This document shows, one piece after another, positions 14,401 through 25,287 of a stretch of DNA of 49,928 nucleotides (within the stretch, counting starts at the first letter, position 1; each line of letters begins with the position of its first letter). The notes beneath the pieces were generated by a model, which saw only the letters and a list, made by a program, of their open reading frames with translations, searched no databases and was not told where the DNA came from. The DNA is from JAFARZ01 sp035651595 (GTDB taxonomy: Bacteria; Actinomycetota; Actinomycetes; Streptosporangiales; Streptosporangiaceae): NCBI GenBank assembly GCA_035651595.1, contig DASRFJ010000027.1, positions 1 to 49,928 on the forward strand, read 5' to 3'. Both the position numbers and the translations under genes were made by a program.

Positions 14401-14653
14401 ACCCTAGGAGCTTGGCTACGGAGCCCGCGTACCGGACGGCTCCGGTGGCGACCTCTTTGATCGTCGTGTCGGTGACGGCGAGGGCCTCGGGCACGTCGTC
14501 GAGTTCGCCGATGAGCGCGACGCCGCCGCGCAGGATGTCGTCGCTCGCCGCGCGAATCCGCTCCAGCGCGGCCAGCACGCGGTTGAGCAGGTAGATCACG
14601 ACCGGCAGGATCACCACCAGCAGGATCGCGTTGCCGATCCACCACAGGACCAT
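14399..14653 (-). CDS. Small single-TM protein 1 of the cox1 operon
   Basis: An 84-residue protein. ATG at 14653 is preceded by GAGGAG, which overlaps the coxG stop. An N-terminal membrane helix at residues about 3-25 (LWWIGNAILLVVILPVVIYL) is followed by a coiled-coil-like helix (LNRVLAALERIRAASDDILR) and EVATGAVRYAGSVAKLLG. It is the first of five consecutive small genes with the same plan directly after coxG. It has no recognised domain; a role in tethering CO dehydrogenase or its maturation factors to the membrane is only a hypothesis. Confidence 0.7.
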   Translation of the reverse strand: MVLWWIGNAILLVVILPVVIYLLNRVLAALERIRAASDDILRGGVALIGELDDVPEALAVTDTTIKEVATGAVRYAGSVAKLLG

Positions 14654-14663
14654 GGGCTGCTCC

Positions 14664-15227
14664 TCAGCTCGCGTGGTACGGGACGAAGAACCGGCGGAAT
14701 ACCCTGGTCAGCGCCATCCGGGCGGCTCGCAGGGCAAGGGTGAAGCCGCTCGCTGGGGTGGCGGACGGCGTCGGCGACTCGCCCCCGGCGATGCGGGCCA
14801 CCAGGTTCGCCGAGAAGTCATGCATGAGCACGGCCGTGACGTCGGAGATCATGCCCCGGCCGTACTGCGCGGCGGCCCCCGCCAGCTGGAGGTCCTGGGT
14901 GACGCCGACCCGGGTGCCGCGACCCGAGCGCGCCAGCGTCGCGGTCACCACCATGCTGGCCTGGCCGCGGCCCTTCTCTTCCGCGCCGGCCGCGTGCACG
15001 ACGATGCGCCTGGCCGCCTCGTCCCGCTCGGTGATGTCGGCCGTGCCGGCGAAGCGCAGCCGGACCGGCCCCATCCGCACCGCGACCCGGCCCTGATACT
15101 TGTCCCCGCCCAGGTCATCGGTCAGCTCGGTGCCGGGCAGGCACGCCGCCACCTGCGGGATGTCCTGGAAGAATTCCCAAACTCGGTCGACTGGCTCGGC
15201 TACTTCGAACTCATTTTTAATTATCAT
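14664..15227 (-). CDS. coxG: CoxG-like SRPBCC-domain protein
   Basis: A 187-residue protein of the CO dehydrogenase subunit G family. It opens with the typical FEVAEPVDRVWEFFQDIPQVAACLPG, then YQGRVAVRMGPVRLRFAG, and ends with an amphipathic or weakly hydrophobic helix (FTLALRAARMALTRVFRRFF) that could bind the membrane. In A. carboxidovorans CoxG recruits CO dehydrogenase to the cytoplasmic membrane. ATG at 15227 overlaps the upstream XdhC stop by ATGA. Five small membrane proteins follow it in the same operon, which fits a membrane-docking theme. Confidence 0.9.
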   Translation of the reverse strand: MIIKNEFEVAEPVDRVWEFFQDIPQVAACLPGTELTDDLGGDKYQGRVAVRMGPVRLRFAGTADITERDEAARRIVVHAAGAEEKGRGQASMVVTATLARSGRGTRVGVTQDLQLAGAAAQYGRGMISDVTAVLMHDFSANLVARIAGGESPTPSATPASGFTLALRAARMALTRVFRRFFVPYHAS

Positions 15228-16128
15228 AACGTACGAGCCTTCGCGTAGCCAGTTGGATCTTTCTCGAACGCGCGGTGGCAGGCAGCGCAGCAGAAATAGT
15301 ACGTATCCCCGTCCCGGGTCAGAGACGGCGTTCCCGCGCCGATGCTGACTGTCATGCCGCACACCGGGTCCACCGCTTGGCTGGCGATGGCCGCCGTCGG
15401 CGCGGCGATCGCGCCGGAGGCACGAAGCTGAACCAGCTCGGCGAGGATGGCCACCGCGATCTCCGCGTGGCTGGTGCGGCCGAGGTCGAGGCCCGCGGGC
15501 GCCCTGACCCGATCGAGCTGCTCGGCGGGAACCCCGCGGTCGGCGAGGTAGCCGAGCACGGACGTGCCCCGCTTGCGCGAGCCGACCAAGCCTATGTAGG
15601 CCGGCCTGGCGGCGACCGCCCGCTCCAGCACGCCCTCGTCGTCGTGACCCTGGGTGGCGACCACCACCATGGACCGTTCGCCGGGCGCGAAGTCCTCCGC
15701 CGTCACCACCTCGGCCCGCCAGCCGAGCACCCGCGCGAGACCGGCCAGGGTGTGTGCCATCGGCGAATCGCCGACTATCACCAGATGCGGCGCGGGCAGC
15801 ACGGGCTCGATGAACACCTCGACCGCCCCCTCGCTCTGGCAGGAAATGGGCACGATGACCATGCCGTCGGGCACCGTGCCGAACTGCTCGGGGCTGCCGA
15901 GCAGCAGCAGTCGCGCGGTCCCGTCGGCGATGGCCTGGGTGGCCTCGCGCAGCACCGCGGGCTCCGCACAGGCGCCGCCGATCCAGCCGTGCACCTGGCC
16001 GTCGGCGGTGATGATCGCGTGTGAGCCCTGCTGGCTGGAGGACGGCCCCTGCCGCCAGACCACCGTGGCGAGCGCGAACGGCTGACCGGTCCTGGTCAGC
16101 TCCGCGGCCTCCTCGAGCACGGCTCGCA

Positions 16129-16132
<4 letters not shown>
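15224..16132 (-). CDS. XdhC/CoxI-family protein with C-terminal YHS domain
   Basis: A 302-residue protein. The N-terminal XdhC/CoxI domain (ALATVVWRQGPSSSQQGSHAII, then GWIGGACAEPAV) is followed by a Rossmann-type domain (HLVIVGDSPMAHTLAGLARVLGW) and then GLVGSRKRG and LGRTSHAEIAVAILAE. The last 45 residues form a YHS metal-binding domain (VDPVCGMTVS, YYFCCAACHRAF). XdhC proteins bind molybdenum cofactor and help insert the sulfido ligand; the YHS tail could bind Cu or another soft metal. GTG at 16132 overlaps the coxL stop by GTGA; ATG at 16129 is the alternative. Confidence 0.9.
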
Positions 16133-18533
<2,401 letters not shown>

Positions 18534-18537
<4 letters not shown>

Positions 18538-19067
18538 TGCGCCTCCCCGCGAAGCTTGACGGCCGCCCACAGGACGGATTTGACGATGTTCTGGTAGCCG
18601 GTGCACCGGCACAGGTTGCCGGACAGCGCCCAGCGCACCTCGTCCTCGGTCGGATCCGGGTTCCGCGCCAGCAGGGCCTTGGCGGACATCATCATGCCGG
18701 GTGTGCAGAACCCGCACTGGAGGCCGTGCTCTTCCTTGAAGCCCTCCTGGAGCGGGTGCAGTTCGCTGGCCGCGGCCAGGCCCTCCACGGTCTCGATCGC
18801 GTGGCCGTCCGCCTGCACGGCCAGCATCGTGCAGGACTTGACGGCCGTTCCGTCGACCAGGACGGTGCACGCGCCGCAGTTGGTCGTGTCGCAGCCCATG
18901 TGCGTTCCGGTCAGGCCGACGCCACGCCGGATCAGGTGCGACAGCAGCAGCCGGGGTTCCACTTCGGCGATCTTCTTCGCGCCGTTGATCGTGAACCTGA
19001 TCCTGCGGACCGGCACGTTCTGGCCGGCCGCGGCCTCGTCGCCGCGATCCTCGTAGACCATCGTCAT
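18534..19067 (-). CDS. coxS: Aerobic CO dehydrogenase small (2x[2Fe-2S]) subunit, set 1
   Basis: A 177-residue iron-sulfur subunit. The plant-ferredoxin-like N-terminal domain has GCDTTNCGACTVLVDG and a later KSC. The C-terminal helical domain has QCGFCTPGMMM and CRCTGYQNIVKS, giving all eight cluster ligands. The length is slightly above the 166 of the A. carboxidovorans protein because of an N-terminal extension. ATG at 19067 lies 4 bp after the coxM stop; its stop overlaps coxL by GTGA. It transfers electrons from the Mo site in CoxL to FAD in CoxM. Confidence 0.95.
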
Positions 19068-19071
19068 CGTG

Positions 19072-19938
19072 CTACGCCGCCTTCTGTTCGGTCCGGCCCA
19101 GGATGCGCTCGACGAACGTCCCTACCATGTGCCGCTTGTATGCGGCGCTGCCGCGGTGATCGGTCCGCGGCTTGGCCGCCCCGGCGGCGAGCCGCGCCGC
19201 CTCGCCGATGGACTGCGCGGTCAGCGGCTTGCCGGTCAGCGCCTGTGCGGCCTCGGTCGCGGCGATCGTCGAGCCGCCCACCCCGGTGAGCGCGATCCCG
19301 GCGCTGGTCACCGCTCCGCCGCTGGTCTCGATGGCGACCGCGACGCCGACCGTGGCGAAGTCGCCGACCCGGCGTTCCAGCTTGAGGTAGCCGCCCGCGC
19401 GGATGCCCTTGGCCGGCGGGATGATCGCCTCGACCGCGATCTCGTCCGGCTCAAGAGTGTTCTCGAACGGCCCGAGGACGAAGTCCTTGAGCGGGATGAC
19501 CCGGCGCCCGTTCGGCCCCTGGGCCACCACGGACCCGCCGAGCGAGAGCACCACCGAAGCCCAGTCGCCCTGCGGGTCCGCGTGGCACAGCGATCCGACC
19601 AGCGTGCCGCGGTTCCGCACGATCGGGTCGGCGATGACCGGCGCCGCGGCGGCCATCGTCGGCTGAGTGGTCTTGAGCAGCTCAGAGGCTTCCAGATCGG
19701 CATGACGGCACAGCGCGCCGATGCGCAGCGTGCCGTCCGGGTCCGCCCGGTGGCAGCCGAGGCCGGGCACGTTGTTGATGTCGACCAGCAGGTCCGGTGC
19801 GGCGAACCGCAGCTTCATCAGCGGCACCAGGCTCTGGCCCCCGGCCAGCACCTTGGCATAGTCCCCTCCGTCGTGCAGCAGGTCGATCGCCTCATCCAGC
19901 GAACGCGGCGCCTCGTAGCGGAACCGGCTGGGGTACAT
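19072..19938 (-). CDS. coxM: Aerobic CO dehydrogenase medium (FAD) subunit, set 1
   Basis: A 288-residue flavoprotein, the normal length. The FAD pyrophosphate motif AGGQSLVPLMKLRF is near residue 32, and RNRGTLVGSLCHADPQGDW near residue 108 corresponds to the second FAD motif. The C-terminal four-helix domain ends DHRGSAAYKRHMVGTFVERIL. ATG at 19938 follows the TGA of the small upstream gene directly. It receives electrons from CoxS and passes them to quinones. Confidence 0.95.
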   Translation of the reverse strand: MYPSRFRYEAPRSLDEAIDLLHDGGDYAKVLAGGQSLVPLMKLRFAAPDLLVDINNVPGLGCHRADPDGTLRIGALCRHADLEASELLKTTQPTMAAAAPVIADPIVRNRGTLVGSLCHADPQGDWASVVLSLGGSVVAQGPNGRRVIPLKDFVLGPFENTLEPDEIAVEAIIPPAKGIRAGGYLKLERRVGDFATVGVAVAIETSGGAVTSAGIALTGVGGSTIAATEAAQALTGKPLTAQSIGEAARLAAGAAKPRTDHRGSAAYKRHMVGTFVERILGRTEQKAA

Positions 19939-20181
19939 TCACTCGTCCCTGTCGCTCGCCGGGTCAGGCACCGCCACCGGCCCGGACTCGTAATCGGGGT
20001 CGGGCCGCGGCTCCTGGTGCGGCGGCCACGGCCCGGAAACGGGCTGGCCCGCGACCTTGAGGTAATCGACCAGCTCTGGCCAGGCCCACACGGTCGGGCT
20101 CTTCCCAGACTTCGGCGCATGCTCGATCAGCTCGAACAAGCGCGGATTGGCCTTGCTGTGGCCGTCTGACTCGATGCGCAT
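19939..20181 (-). CDS. Small unknown protein leading cox operon 1
   Basis: An 80-residue soluble protein from ATG 20181, or 90 residues from an upstream GTG at 20211; neither has a strong ribosome site. The N-terminal half (RLFELIEHAPKSGKSPTVWAWPELVDYLKVAG) looks folded; the C-terminal third is Pro/Asp/Glu-rich and acidic. Its stop is immediately followed by the coxM ATG. I do not recognise a family. It may be a short accessory factor translated together with coxM. Confidence 0.55.
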   Translation of the reverse strand: MRIESDGHSKANPRLFELIEHAPKSGKSPTVWAWPELVDYLKVAGQPVSGPWPPHQEPRPDPDYESGPVAVPDPASDRDE

Positions 20182-20224
20182 GCTCGCATCGTCCGCCCCG
20201 CTTACCAGCACGGCAACGGCTGAA

Positions 20225-20238
20225 TAAGCTATCGCTTA
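20225..20238. promoter_or_regulatory. Palindrome upstream of cox operon 1 (candidate LysR/cox operator)
   Basis: TAAGC-TATC-GCTTA lies in the promoter region of the first coxMSL operon. It shares ATCGCTTAA (20231-20239) with the palindrome at 10164-10185 in front of the coxD/coxE operon. Such AT-rich dyads fit LysR-type regulator sites. Confidence 0.5.
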
Positions 20239-20278
20239 ACTCTACTTATCGGCCCCGCTCGCAGGAGGGATTCCCCGT

Positions 20279-20340
20279 CGTGGATGATAACCCCCCGTTT
20301 GCGCGGGTCGGAATACCACGTAGGGGTAAAGCTCCACGTT
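20279..20340. repeat. 62-bp dispersed element, copy 2
   Basis: Ungapped 73% match to 5053-5114. The ends CGTGGA and TCCACG pair perfectly here, and ACCCC (20290-20294) can pair with GGGGT (20323-20327). It lies about 75 bp past the stop of the minus-strand LysR gene and upstream of the small gene that leads cox operon 1. Read on either strand, it has the same relation to an upstream minus-strand gene as copy 1. Confidence 0.65.
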
Positions 20341-20414
20341 GTCCGCGCGCTAACCACCGCAAACCGGATATCTGCCCGCCGGTGCCGGTGAGAAGCCGCC
20401 TCGTGCAGGCGGGG

Positions 20415-21362
20415 CTAGCTCCAGATCGTGACGTACACGGGGGGTTTGAAGCGGGACGGGGGGATGCCGGCGGTGGGCGAACGCATGAGCTGCATGGCCT
20501 CGGGGGTGCTGACGAAGCGGCGGAGCGCGGACGCGGCGGTGCCGCGGTAGTCGCGGTCCAGCATCGTCACGTGCCAGCACTCCTCGGCTGGCAGGCCGGG
20601 CAGTTCCACCAGGGACAGCTCGCCGCGGCGGAGCTGCTGGGACACCAGGTGCTCGATCGCGGGCGCGACGCCGGCGCCGTCGGCGGCCGCGGCCCAGGCC
20701 GCGGTCTGGCTCGGGAAGACGCCGATGCCGCTGTCCGGGATGCCGAGCCGCCGCAGCAGCCGCGCCGTGCCGCTGCCCGGATCGGTTCCGGACGGCCCGA
20801 CCAGCCAGCGCCAGCTCTTGGCGGGGCCGCGCAGCTTGGCGTGCCCGGCGGCGACCACGCCGAGCCGGTACTTGAAGACCGGTTCGCTGACGATGTGCAT
20901 CGCGTGCTCGCCCGGCACACCGGGGCCGAACGCGACGTCGGCCAGCCGGTTCGCGACCAGCACGCCCTGTTCACCGGAGATCGCGACGCCGGCCGAGACC
21001 TCCACCGACCCGGCGGACCGCCGGGTGAACGCGTCGACCAGCGGTCCGGCCACGAACTCGGCGAAGGTGGCGGTCGCCACGACCCGCAGTTGCTCCGGCG
21101 CGCCCTGCGCGGCCCGCACCGCGGCGTGCGCCTCGGCGCCGAGCACCACGATCTGGGACGCGGTGGCGAGCAGCCGGGACCCGCCGGGCGTCAGCGTCAT
21201 GCCGGCCGGGCCGCGGGTGATCAGCTGGTCGCCAAGGTAGTTGCGCAGCGCGGTCAGCGCCTGGGACACGGCGGGTTCGCTGACGCCGAGCGCGCTCGCC
21301 GCCGCCCGCACCGATCCCAGCCGGGCTACCAGGACGAACGCGTTCAGCTGCGTGAGTGTCAT
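20415..21362 (-). CDS. LysR-family regulator between the two cox sets
   Basis: A 315-residue LysR-type regulator. The winged helix-turn-helix occupies residues about 1-60 (LTQLNAFVLVARLGSVRAAA, then LGVSEPAVSQALTALRNYLG), followed by the periplasmic-binding-like effector domain. It lies between the two coxMSL operons and is divergent from the second, with only 55 bp between the starts. CutR, a LysR protein, activates CO dehydrogenase genes in Mycobacterium sp. JC1, so a CutR-like role is likely. Candidate sites are the related palindromes at 10164-10185 and 20225-20238. Confidence 0.9.
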   Translation of the reverse strand: MTLTQLNAFVLVARLGSVRAAASALGVSEPAVSQALTALRNYLGDQLITRGPAGMTLTPGGSRLLATASQIVVLGAEAHAAVRAAQGAPEQLRVVATATFAEFVAGPLVDAFTRRSAGSVEVSAGVAISGEQGVLVANRLADVAFGPGVPGEHAMHIVSEPVFKYRLGVVAAGHAKLRGPAKSWRWLVGPSGTDPGSGTARLLRRLGIPDSGIGVFPSQTAAWAAAADGAGVAPAIEHLVSQQLRRGELSLVELPGLPAEECWHVTMLDRDYRGTAASALRRFVSTPEAMQLMRSPTAGIPPSRFKPPVYVTIWS

Positions 21363-21417
21363 CGCAGTGTCCAGTCTGTCCTATCGACGGTCCACGGAAA
21401 ACCTGAGGGAGGACGGA

Positions 21418-22293
21418 TTGCAGGTTCCCGCGCAGGTTGACTATGTGAAGGCCACCGGCGTGGCGCACGCGCTCGCGCTGCTGGCCAGGTACGGGCCGGA
21501 GGCCAGGATCCTGGCCGGCGGGCACAGCCTGATCCCGATGATGAAGCTGCGGCTGGCGCAGCCAGAGGTGCTGGTTGACATCAACGGGCTCACCGAGCTG
21601 TGTTACATCAAGCTGGCGAATGACGAGCTCCGCATCGGCGCGCTCGCCCGGCACGCGCAGCTGCTGGAGTCATCCCTGGCCGGCGACCATTTCGCGATCC
21701 TGCACGACGCCGAGCGGGTGATCGCCGACCCGGTCGTCAGGAACTGGGGCACGGTGGGCGGCTCGCTCTGCCAGGCCGACCCGTCGGAGGACCTGTCCGC
21801 CGCGTTCGCGGCGCTGAAGGGCACGATGGTGATCCAGTCACGCGACGGCCAGCGGGAGGTCTCGGCCCGGGCGTTTCACACCGGCCCGTACGAGACGGTG
21901 GTCGGCCCCGCCGAGATGCTGACCGAGATCCGGCTGCCGATCCGGCCCGGCGGCGGGAGCGGATACCGGAAGGTAGCCCGGCGCGCCGGCGACTGGCCGG
22001 TCGGCGCCGTCGGCGCGGCGCTCTGGCTGGCCGGAGACCGGATAGCGGACGTCGGCATCGGCCTGACCGCGGTCGGGGCCAGGCACTTCGCGGCGGCCGA
22101 GGCCGAGGAGTTCCTGCGCGGCCGGCCCGCCGACGAGCAGACATTCGCCCGGGCGGGCGAGATCGCGGCCGAGCACTGCCGGCCGGTCACCGACCAGCGG
22201 GGCCCGGCGGACTACAAGCGGCACCTGGCGCGGGAGCTGACGATCCGGGTGCTGCGGCTGGCCGTCTCCCGGGCTCGCGGGGGCACCGCGTGA
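21418..22293 (+). CDS. coxM: Aerobic CO dehydrogenase medium (FAD) subunit, set 2
   Basis: A 291-residue FAD subunit with AGGHSLIPMMKLRLAQ near residue 34 and RNWGTVGGSLCQADPSEDL near residue 110. The C-terminal domain ends DQRGPADYKRHLARELTIRVL. The frame is open from 21241, but TTG at 21418 with GGGAGGA 5 bp upstream gives the normal family N-terminus (LQVPAQVDYVKATG). The start is 55 bp from the divergent LysR gene. The stop overlaps the coxS start (GTGA, 22290-22293). It differs clearly in sequence from the CoxM at 19072, so this is not a recent copy. Confidence 0.93.
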   Translation: MQVPAQVDYVKATGVAHALALLARYGPEARILAGGHSLIPMMKLRLAQPEVLVDINGLTELCYIKLANDELRIGALARHAQLLESSLAGDHFAILHDAERVIADPVVRNWGTVGGSLCQADPSEDLSAAFAALKGTMVIQSRDGQREVSARAFHTGPYETVVGPAEMLTEIRLPIRPGGGSGYRKVARRAGDWPVGAVGAALWLAGDRIADVGIGLTAVGARHFAAAEAEEFLRGRPADEQTFARAGEIAAEHCRPVTDQRGPADYKRHLARELTIRVLRLAVSRARGGTA

Positions 22294-22756
22294 AGGTCAC
22301 CGTTGTCGTGAACGGGGTCGAGCATGTCCGCGAGGTCGAGCCGCGCCTGCTGCTCATCCACTTCCTGCGCGACGAGCTGGGCCTGACCGGCTCGCACTGG
22401 GGCTGCGACACGTCAAACTGCGGCGCCTGCGTGGTGTGGCTGGACGAGACGCCGGTGAAGTCCTGCACGGTGCTGACCGTGATGGCCGACGGCCGGCGCG
22501 TCATGACCGTCGAGGGCCTGGGTCGCGGTGCTGCCCTCGACCCGGTGCAGGAAGGGTTCGCCGCGTGTCACGGGCTGCAGTGCGGATTCTGTACCCCGGC
22601 CATGATGCTGACCGCGCGCTGGCTGCTCGACCGTAACCCCGACCCGTCCCCGGCCGAAGTGCGGGAGGCGATTTCCGGTCAGGTCTGCCGGTGCACCGGG
22701 TACGAGAACATCGTCAGGTCGGTCCTGTGGGCGGCCGGTTCGGCGGCAGAGCATGA
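22290..22756 (+). CDS. coxS: Aerobic CO dehydrogenase small subunit, set 2, lacking its expected stop codon
   Basis: The 2x[2Fe-2S] subunit is complete through its last cluster motif: GCDTSNCGACVVWLDE, KSC, QCGFCTPAMML and CRCTGYENIVRSVLW. Homologues end about ten residues later. Here the frame has no stop before coxL starts at 22753 and stays open to 24023, a nominal 577 residues running out of frame over 1.27 kb of coxL. The TGA inside the coxL start (22754-22756) would be the natural ATGA stop, but it is one base out of frame; one extra base after SVLWAA would restore it (SVLWAAGRFGGRA, then stop). A one-base deletion, sequencing error or frameshifting are the options. The end given is the expected one. 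Confidence 0.8.
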
Positions 22757-25101
22757 GTTACGGACCGCATCCACGGAAAGAGGACGCGCGGTTCATCCGC
22801 GGGCAGGGCACGTTCACCGACGACATCTCGCTGCCGGGCATGCTGCACGGCGCGGTACTGCGCAGCCCGCTGGCGCACGCCAGGATCGTCTCGGTCGACG
22901 CGACGGCGGCCCGGGCCCACCCCAAGGTCGAGGCCGTGCTCACCGGCGAGGACCTGGCCGAACGCGGCCTTGCCTGGATGCCCACGCTCTCCGGCGACGT
23001 TCAGGCGGTGCTCGCCACCGACAAGGTGCGGTTCCAGGGCCAGGAGATCGCGTTCGTGGTGGCCACGGACAGGTACGCGGCGCGGGACGCGCTCGAGCTG
23101 ATCATGGTCGAGTACGAGCCGCTGCCACCGCTGATCGACGCCAGGACCGCGCTCGCGGACGGCGCGCCCCTGGTCCGGGACGACCTGGGCGGGGATGCCA
23201 GCAACCGGGTGTTCGACTGGTCGGCGGGCGACAAGGCGGCGGCCGATGCCGCCTTCGCCGCCGCCGACGTGGTGGTCCGCTGCGACATGGTCTACCCGCG
23301 GTCCCATCCCGCCCCGCTGGAAACGTGCGGGGCGATCGCCGACTACGACCGGGTCACCGGCAAGCTCACGCTGTGGTCTACCAGCCAGGCACCGCACGCG
23401 CACCGGACGCTGTACGCCATGATCACCGGCTTGCCCGAGCACAAGATCCGGATCGTGTCGCCGGACCTGGGCGGCGGATTCGGCGCCAAGGTGCCGGTGT
23501 ATCCCGGCTATCTGTGCGCGATCGCCGGGTCGATGGTGACCGGACGGCCAGTGAAGTGGATGGAGGACCGGTCGGAGAACCTGATGTCCACCACGTTCGC
23601 GCGCGATTACCACATGCACGGCGAGCTGGCGGCGACCGCCGACGGCCGGATGCTCGCGCTGCGCGCCGAGGTGCTGGCCGATCACGGCGCGTTCAACGCG
23701 ACCGCCCAGCCGTCCAAGTTCCCGGCCGGGTTCTTCCACGTGTTCACCGGCTCCTACGACATCGCGGCCGCACACTGCTCGGTAACCGGCGTGTACACGA
23801 ACAAGGCGCCGGGTGGCGTCGCCTACTCCTGTTCATTCCGCGTCACCGAGGCCGTCTACCTGGTCGAGCGGCTCACCGACCTGCTGGCGCGAGAGCTGGG
23901 CATGGACCCGGCCCGGCTGCGGATGCGGAACCTGCTCCGGCCCGAGCAGTTCCCGTACACCTGCCCGACCGGCTGGGAGTACGACTCGGGCGACTATCCG
24001 CGCGCGCTTCAGCTCGCGCTTGACCTGGCCGGTTACGACGAGCTTCGCCGCGAGCAGGCGGAACGGCGCAGCCGCGGCGAGTACATGGGCATCGGGCTGA
24101 GCTTCTTCACCGAGGCCGTTGGCGCCGGGCCGCGCGGCCACATGGACATCCTCGGCCTCGGCATGGCCGACGGCGCGGACCTGCGGGTCCACCCGACCGG
24201 CAAGGCGGTGCTCGCAGTCTCTGTGCAGACCCAGGGCCAGGGGCACGAAACCACGTTCGCGCAGATCGTGGCCCAGGAGCTTGGGCTATCCCCGGACGAC
24301 GTCGAGGTCGTGCACGGCGACACCGACCGGACCCCGTTCGGCCTGGGCACCTACGGGTCGCGGTCCACCCCGGTGTCCGGGGCCGCGGCGGTGGTCGCGG
24401 CCCGCCGGGTCAGAGAGCGGGCGCGGCTGGTCGCCGCGGCCATGCTCGAGGTGTCCGCGGCGGATCTGGAATGGCAGAACGACAAATGGCGGGTGCGCGG
24501 GGACCCGGATCAGGCGCGAGGCATCGCCGAAATCGCCATGGCGGCGCACTCGTCGCTGGAGCTGCCCGAGGGAGTCGAGGGACACCTGGACGCGTCGGCC
24601 GTGTACAACCCGCCGAACCTGACGTTCCCGTTCGGCGCCTACATCTGCGTGACGGACGTCGATCCGGGCACCGGCGAGGTGAGCGTGCGGCGCTTCGTCG
24701 CGGTAGACGACTGCGGGGTCCGGATCAACCCGATGATCGTCGAGGGGCAAATACACCGCGGGCTGGCCGACGGCGTCGGCATCGCGTTGATGCAGGCCAT
24801 CGTGTTCGACGAGTCCGGCAACTGCCTCGGCGGCTCGTTCATGGACTACCTGCTCCCGACGTCGATGGAGTGCCCGTCGCCCGAGCTGGGCGAGACCGTC
24901 ACGCCATCGCCGCACCACCCGATCGGGGCCAAGGGCATCGGCGAATCCGCTACCGTTGGGTCACCGGCCGCGGTGGTGAACTCGGTGGTCGACGCGCTCG
25001 CGCCATTCGGCGTCACGCACGCGGACATGCCGCTGACACCGGCCGCGTTGTGGCGGGCCATCCAGGGCCGTCCGATCCGTCCCGATCTGGCCCTCAGGTG
25101 A
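22753..25101 (+). CDS. coxL: Aerobic CO dehydrogenase large subunit (form I-like), set 2
   Basis: A 782-residue Mo-binding subunit. The active-site loop is VAYSCSFR near residue 358, which also fits the form I signature AYXCSFR with the copper-binding Cys. Other marks are DLGGGFGAKVPVYPGY, TQGQGHETTFAQI, YGSRSTPVSGAA and GAKGIGESATVGSPAAVV with the catalytic Glu. ATG at 22753 (MSYGPHPRKEDARFI). The N-terminus is about 15 residues shorter than that of CoxL at 16129. It is the last gene of the plus-strand set; no maturation gene follows it, so it probably relies on the coxD/E/XdhC/G genes of the other operons. Confidence 0.93.
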   Translation: MSYGPHPRKEDARFIRGQGTFTDDISLPGMLHGAVLRSPLAHARIVSVDATAARAHPKVEAVLTGEDLAERGLAWMPTLSGDVQAVLATDKVRFQGQEIAFVVATDRYAARDALELIMVEYEPLPPLIDARTALADGAPLVRDDLGGDASNRVFDWSAGDKAAADAAFAAADVVVRCDMVYPRSHPAPLETCGAIADYDRVTGKLTLWSTSQAPHAHRTLYAMITGLPEHKIRIVSPDLGGGFGAKVPVYPGYLCAIAGSMVTGRPVKWMEDRSENLMSTTFARDYHMHGELAATADGRMLALRAEVLADHGAFNATAQPSKFPAGFFHVFTGSYDIAAAHCSVTGVYTNKAPGGVAYSCSFRVTEAVYLVERLTDLLARELGMDPARLRMRNLLRPEQFPYTCPTGWEYDSGDYPRALQLALDLAGYDELRREQAERRSRGEYMGIGLSFFTEAVGAGPRGHMDILGLGMADGADLRVHPTGKAVLAVSVQTQGQGHETTFAQIVAQELGLSPDDVEVVHGDTDRTPFGLGTYGSRSTPVSGAAAVVAARRVRERARLVAAAMLEVSAADLEWQNDKWRVRGDPDQARGIAEIAMAAHSSLELPEGVEGHLDASAVYNPPNLTFPFGAYICVTDVDPGTGEVSVRRFVAVDDCGVRINPMIVEGQIHRGLADGVGIALMQAIVFDESGNCLGGSFMDYLLPTSMECPSPELGETVTPSPHHPIGAKGIGESATVGSPAAVVNSVVDALAPFGVTHADMPLTPAALWRAIQGRPIRPDLALR

Positions 25102-25190
25102 GGGTTACCAGGCTGACGAATTCCGGGTGCCGTTACGGAACGCCACTGTCGTTCAGTCCGTAATTATTTCGTGATATTTCTCTGAATCGG

Positions 25191-25219
25191 TTGAGCTGCC
25201 CATTCCTGGTCGTTACCGT
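25191..25219 (+). promoter_or_regulatory. Putative housekeeping promoter for the NlpC/P60 gene
   Basis: TTGAGC (25191-25196), a 17-bp spacer and TACCGT (25214-25219) match the actinobacterial primary-sigma pattern (TTGACN-N16-18-TANNNT). It lies 69 bp before the GTG start, beside the AT-rich stretch 25161-25190. Confidence 0.45.
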
Positions 25220-25287
25220 GTTCATCAGCTTGTGACAGTTTCGTTCTGTAGTCGCCGCCGGGTCGGCGAGGAAGGTGTGTAGCGCAC

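Noticed and set aside
22757..24023. Genuine 577-residue fusion of coxS with a novel domain
   Set aside because: The extra part is Arg/Gly/Ala-rich, lies entirely over coxL in another frame and has no recognisable domain; a one-base indel is simpler.
25102..25287. c-di-AMP (ydaO-type) riboswitch upstream of the NlpC/P60 gene
   Set aside because: Such riboswitches often precede actinobacterial cell-wall hydrolases, but the conserved core blocks are absent from this leader.
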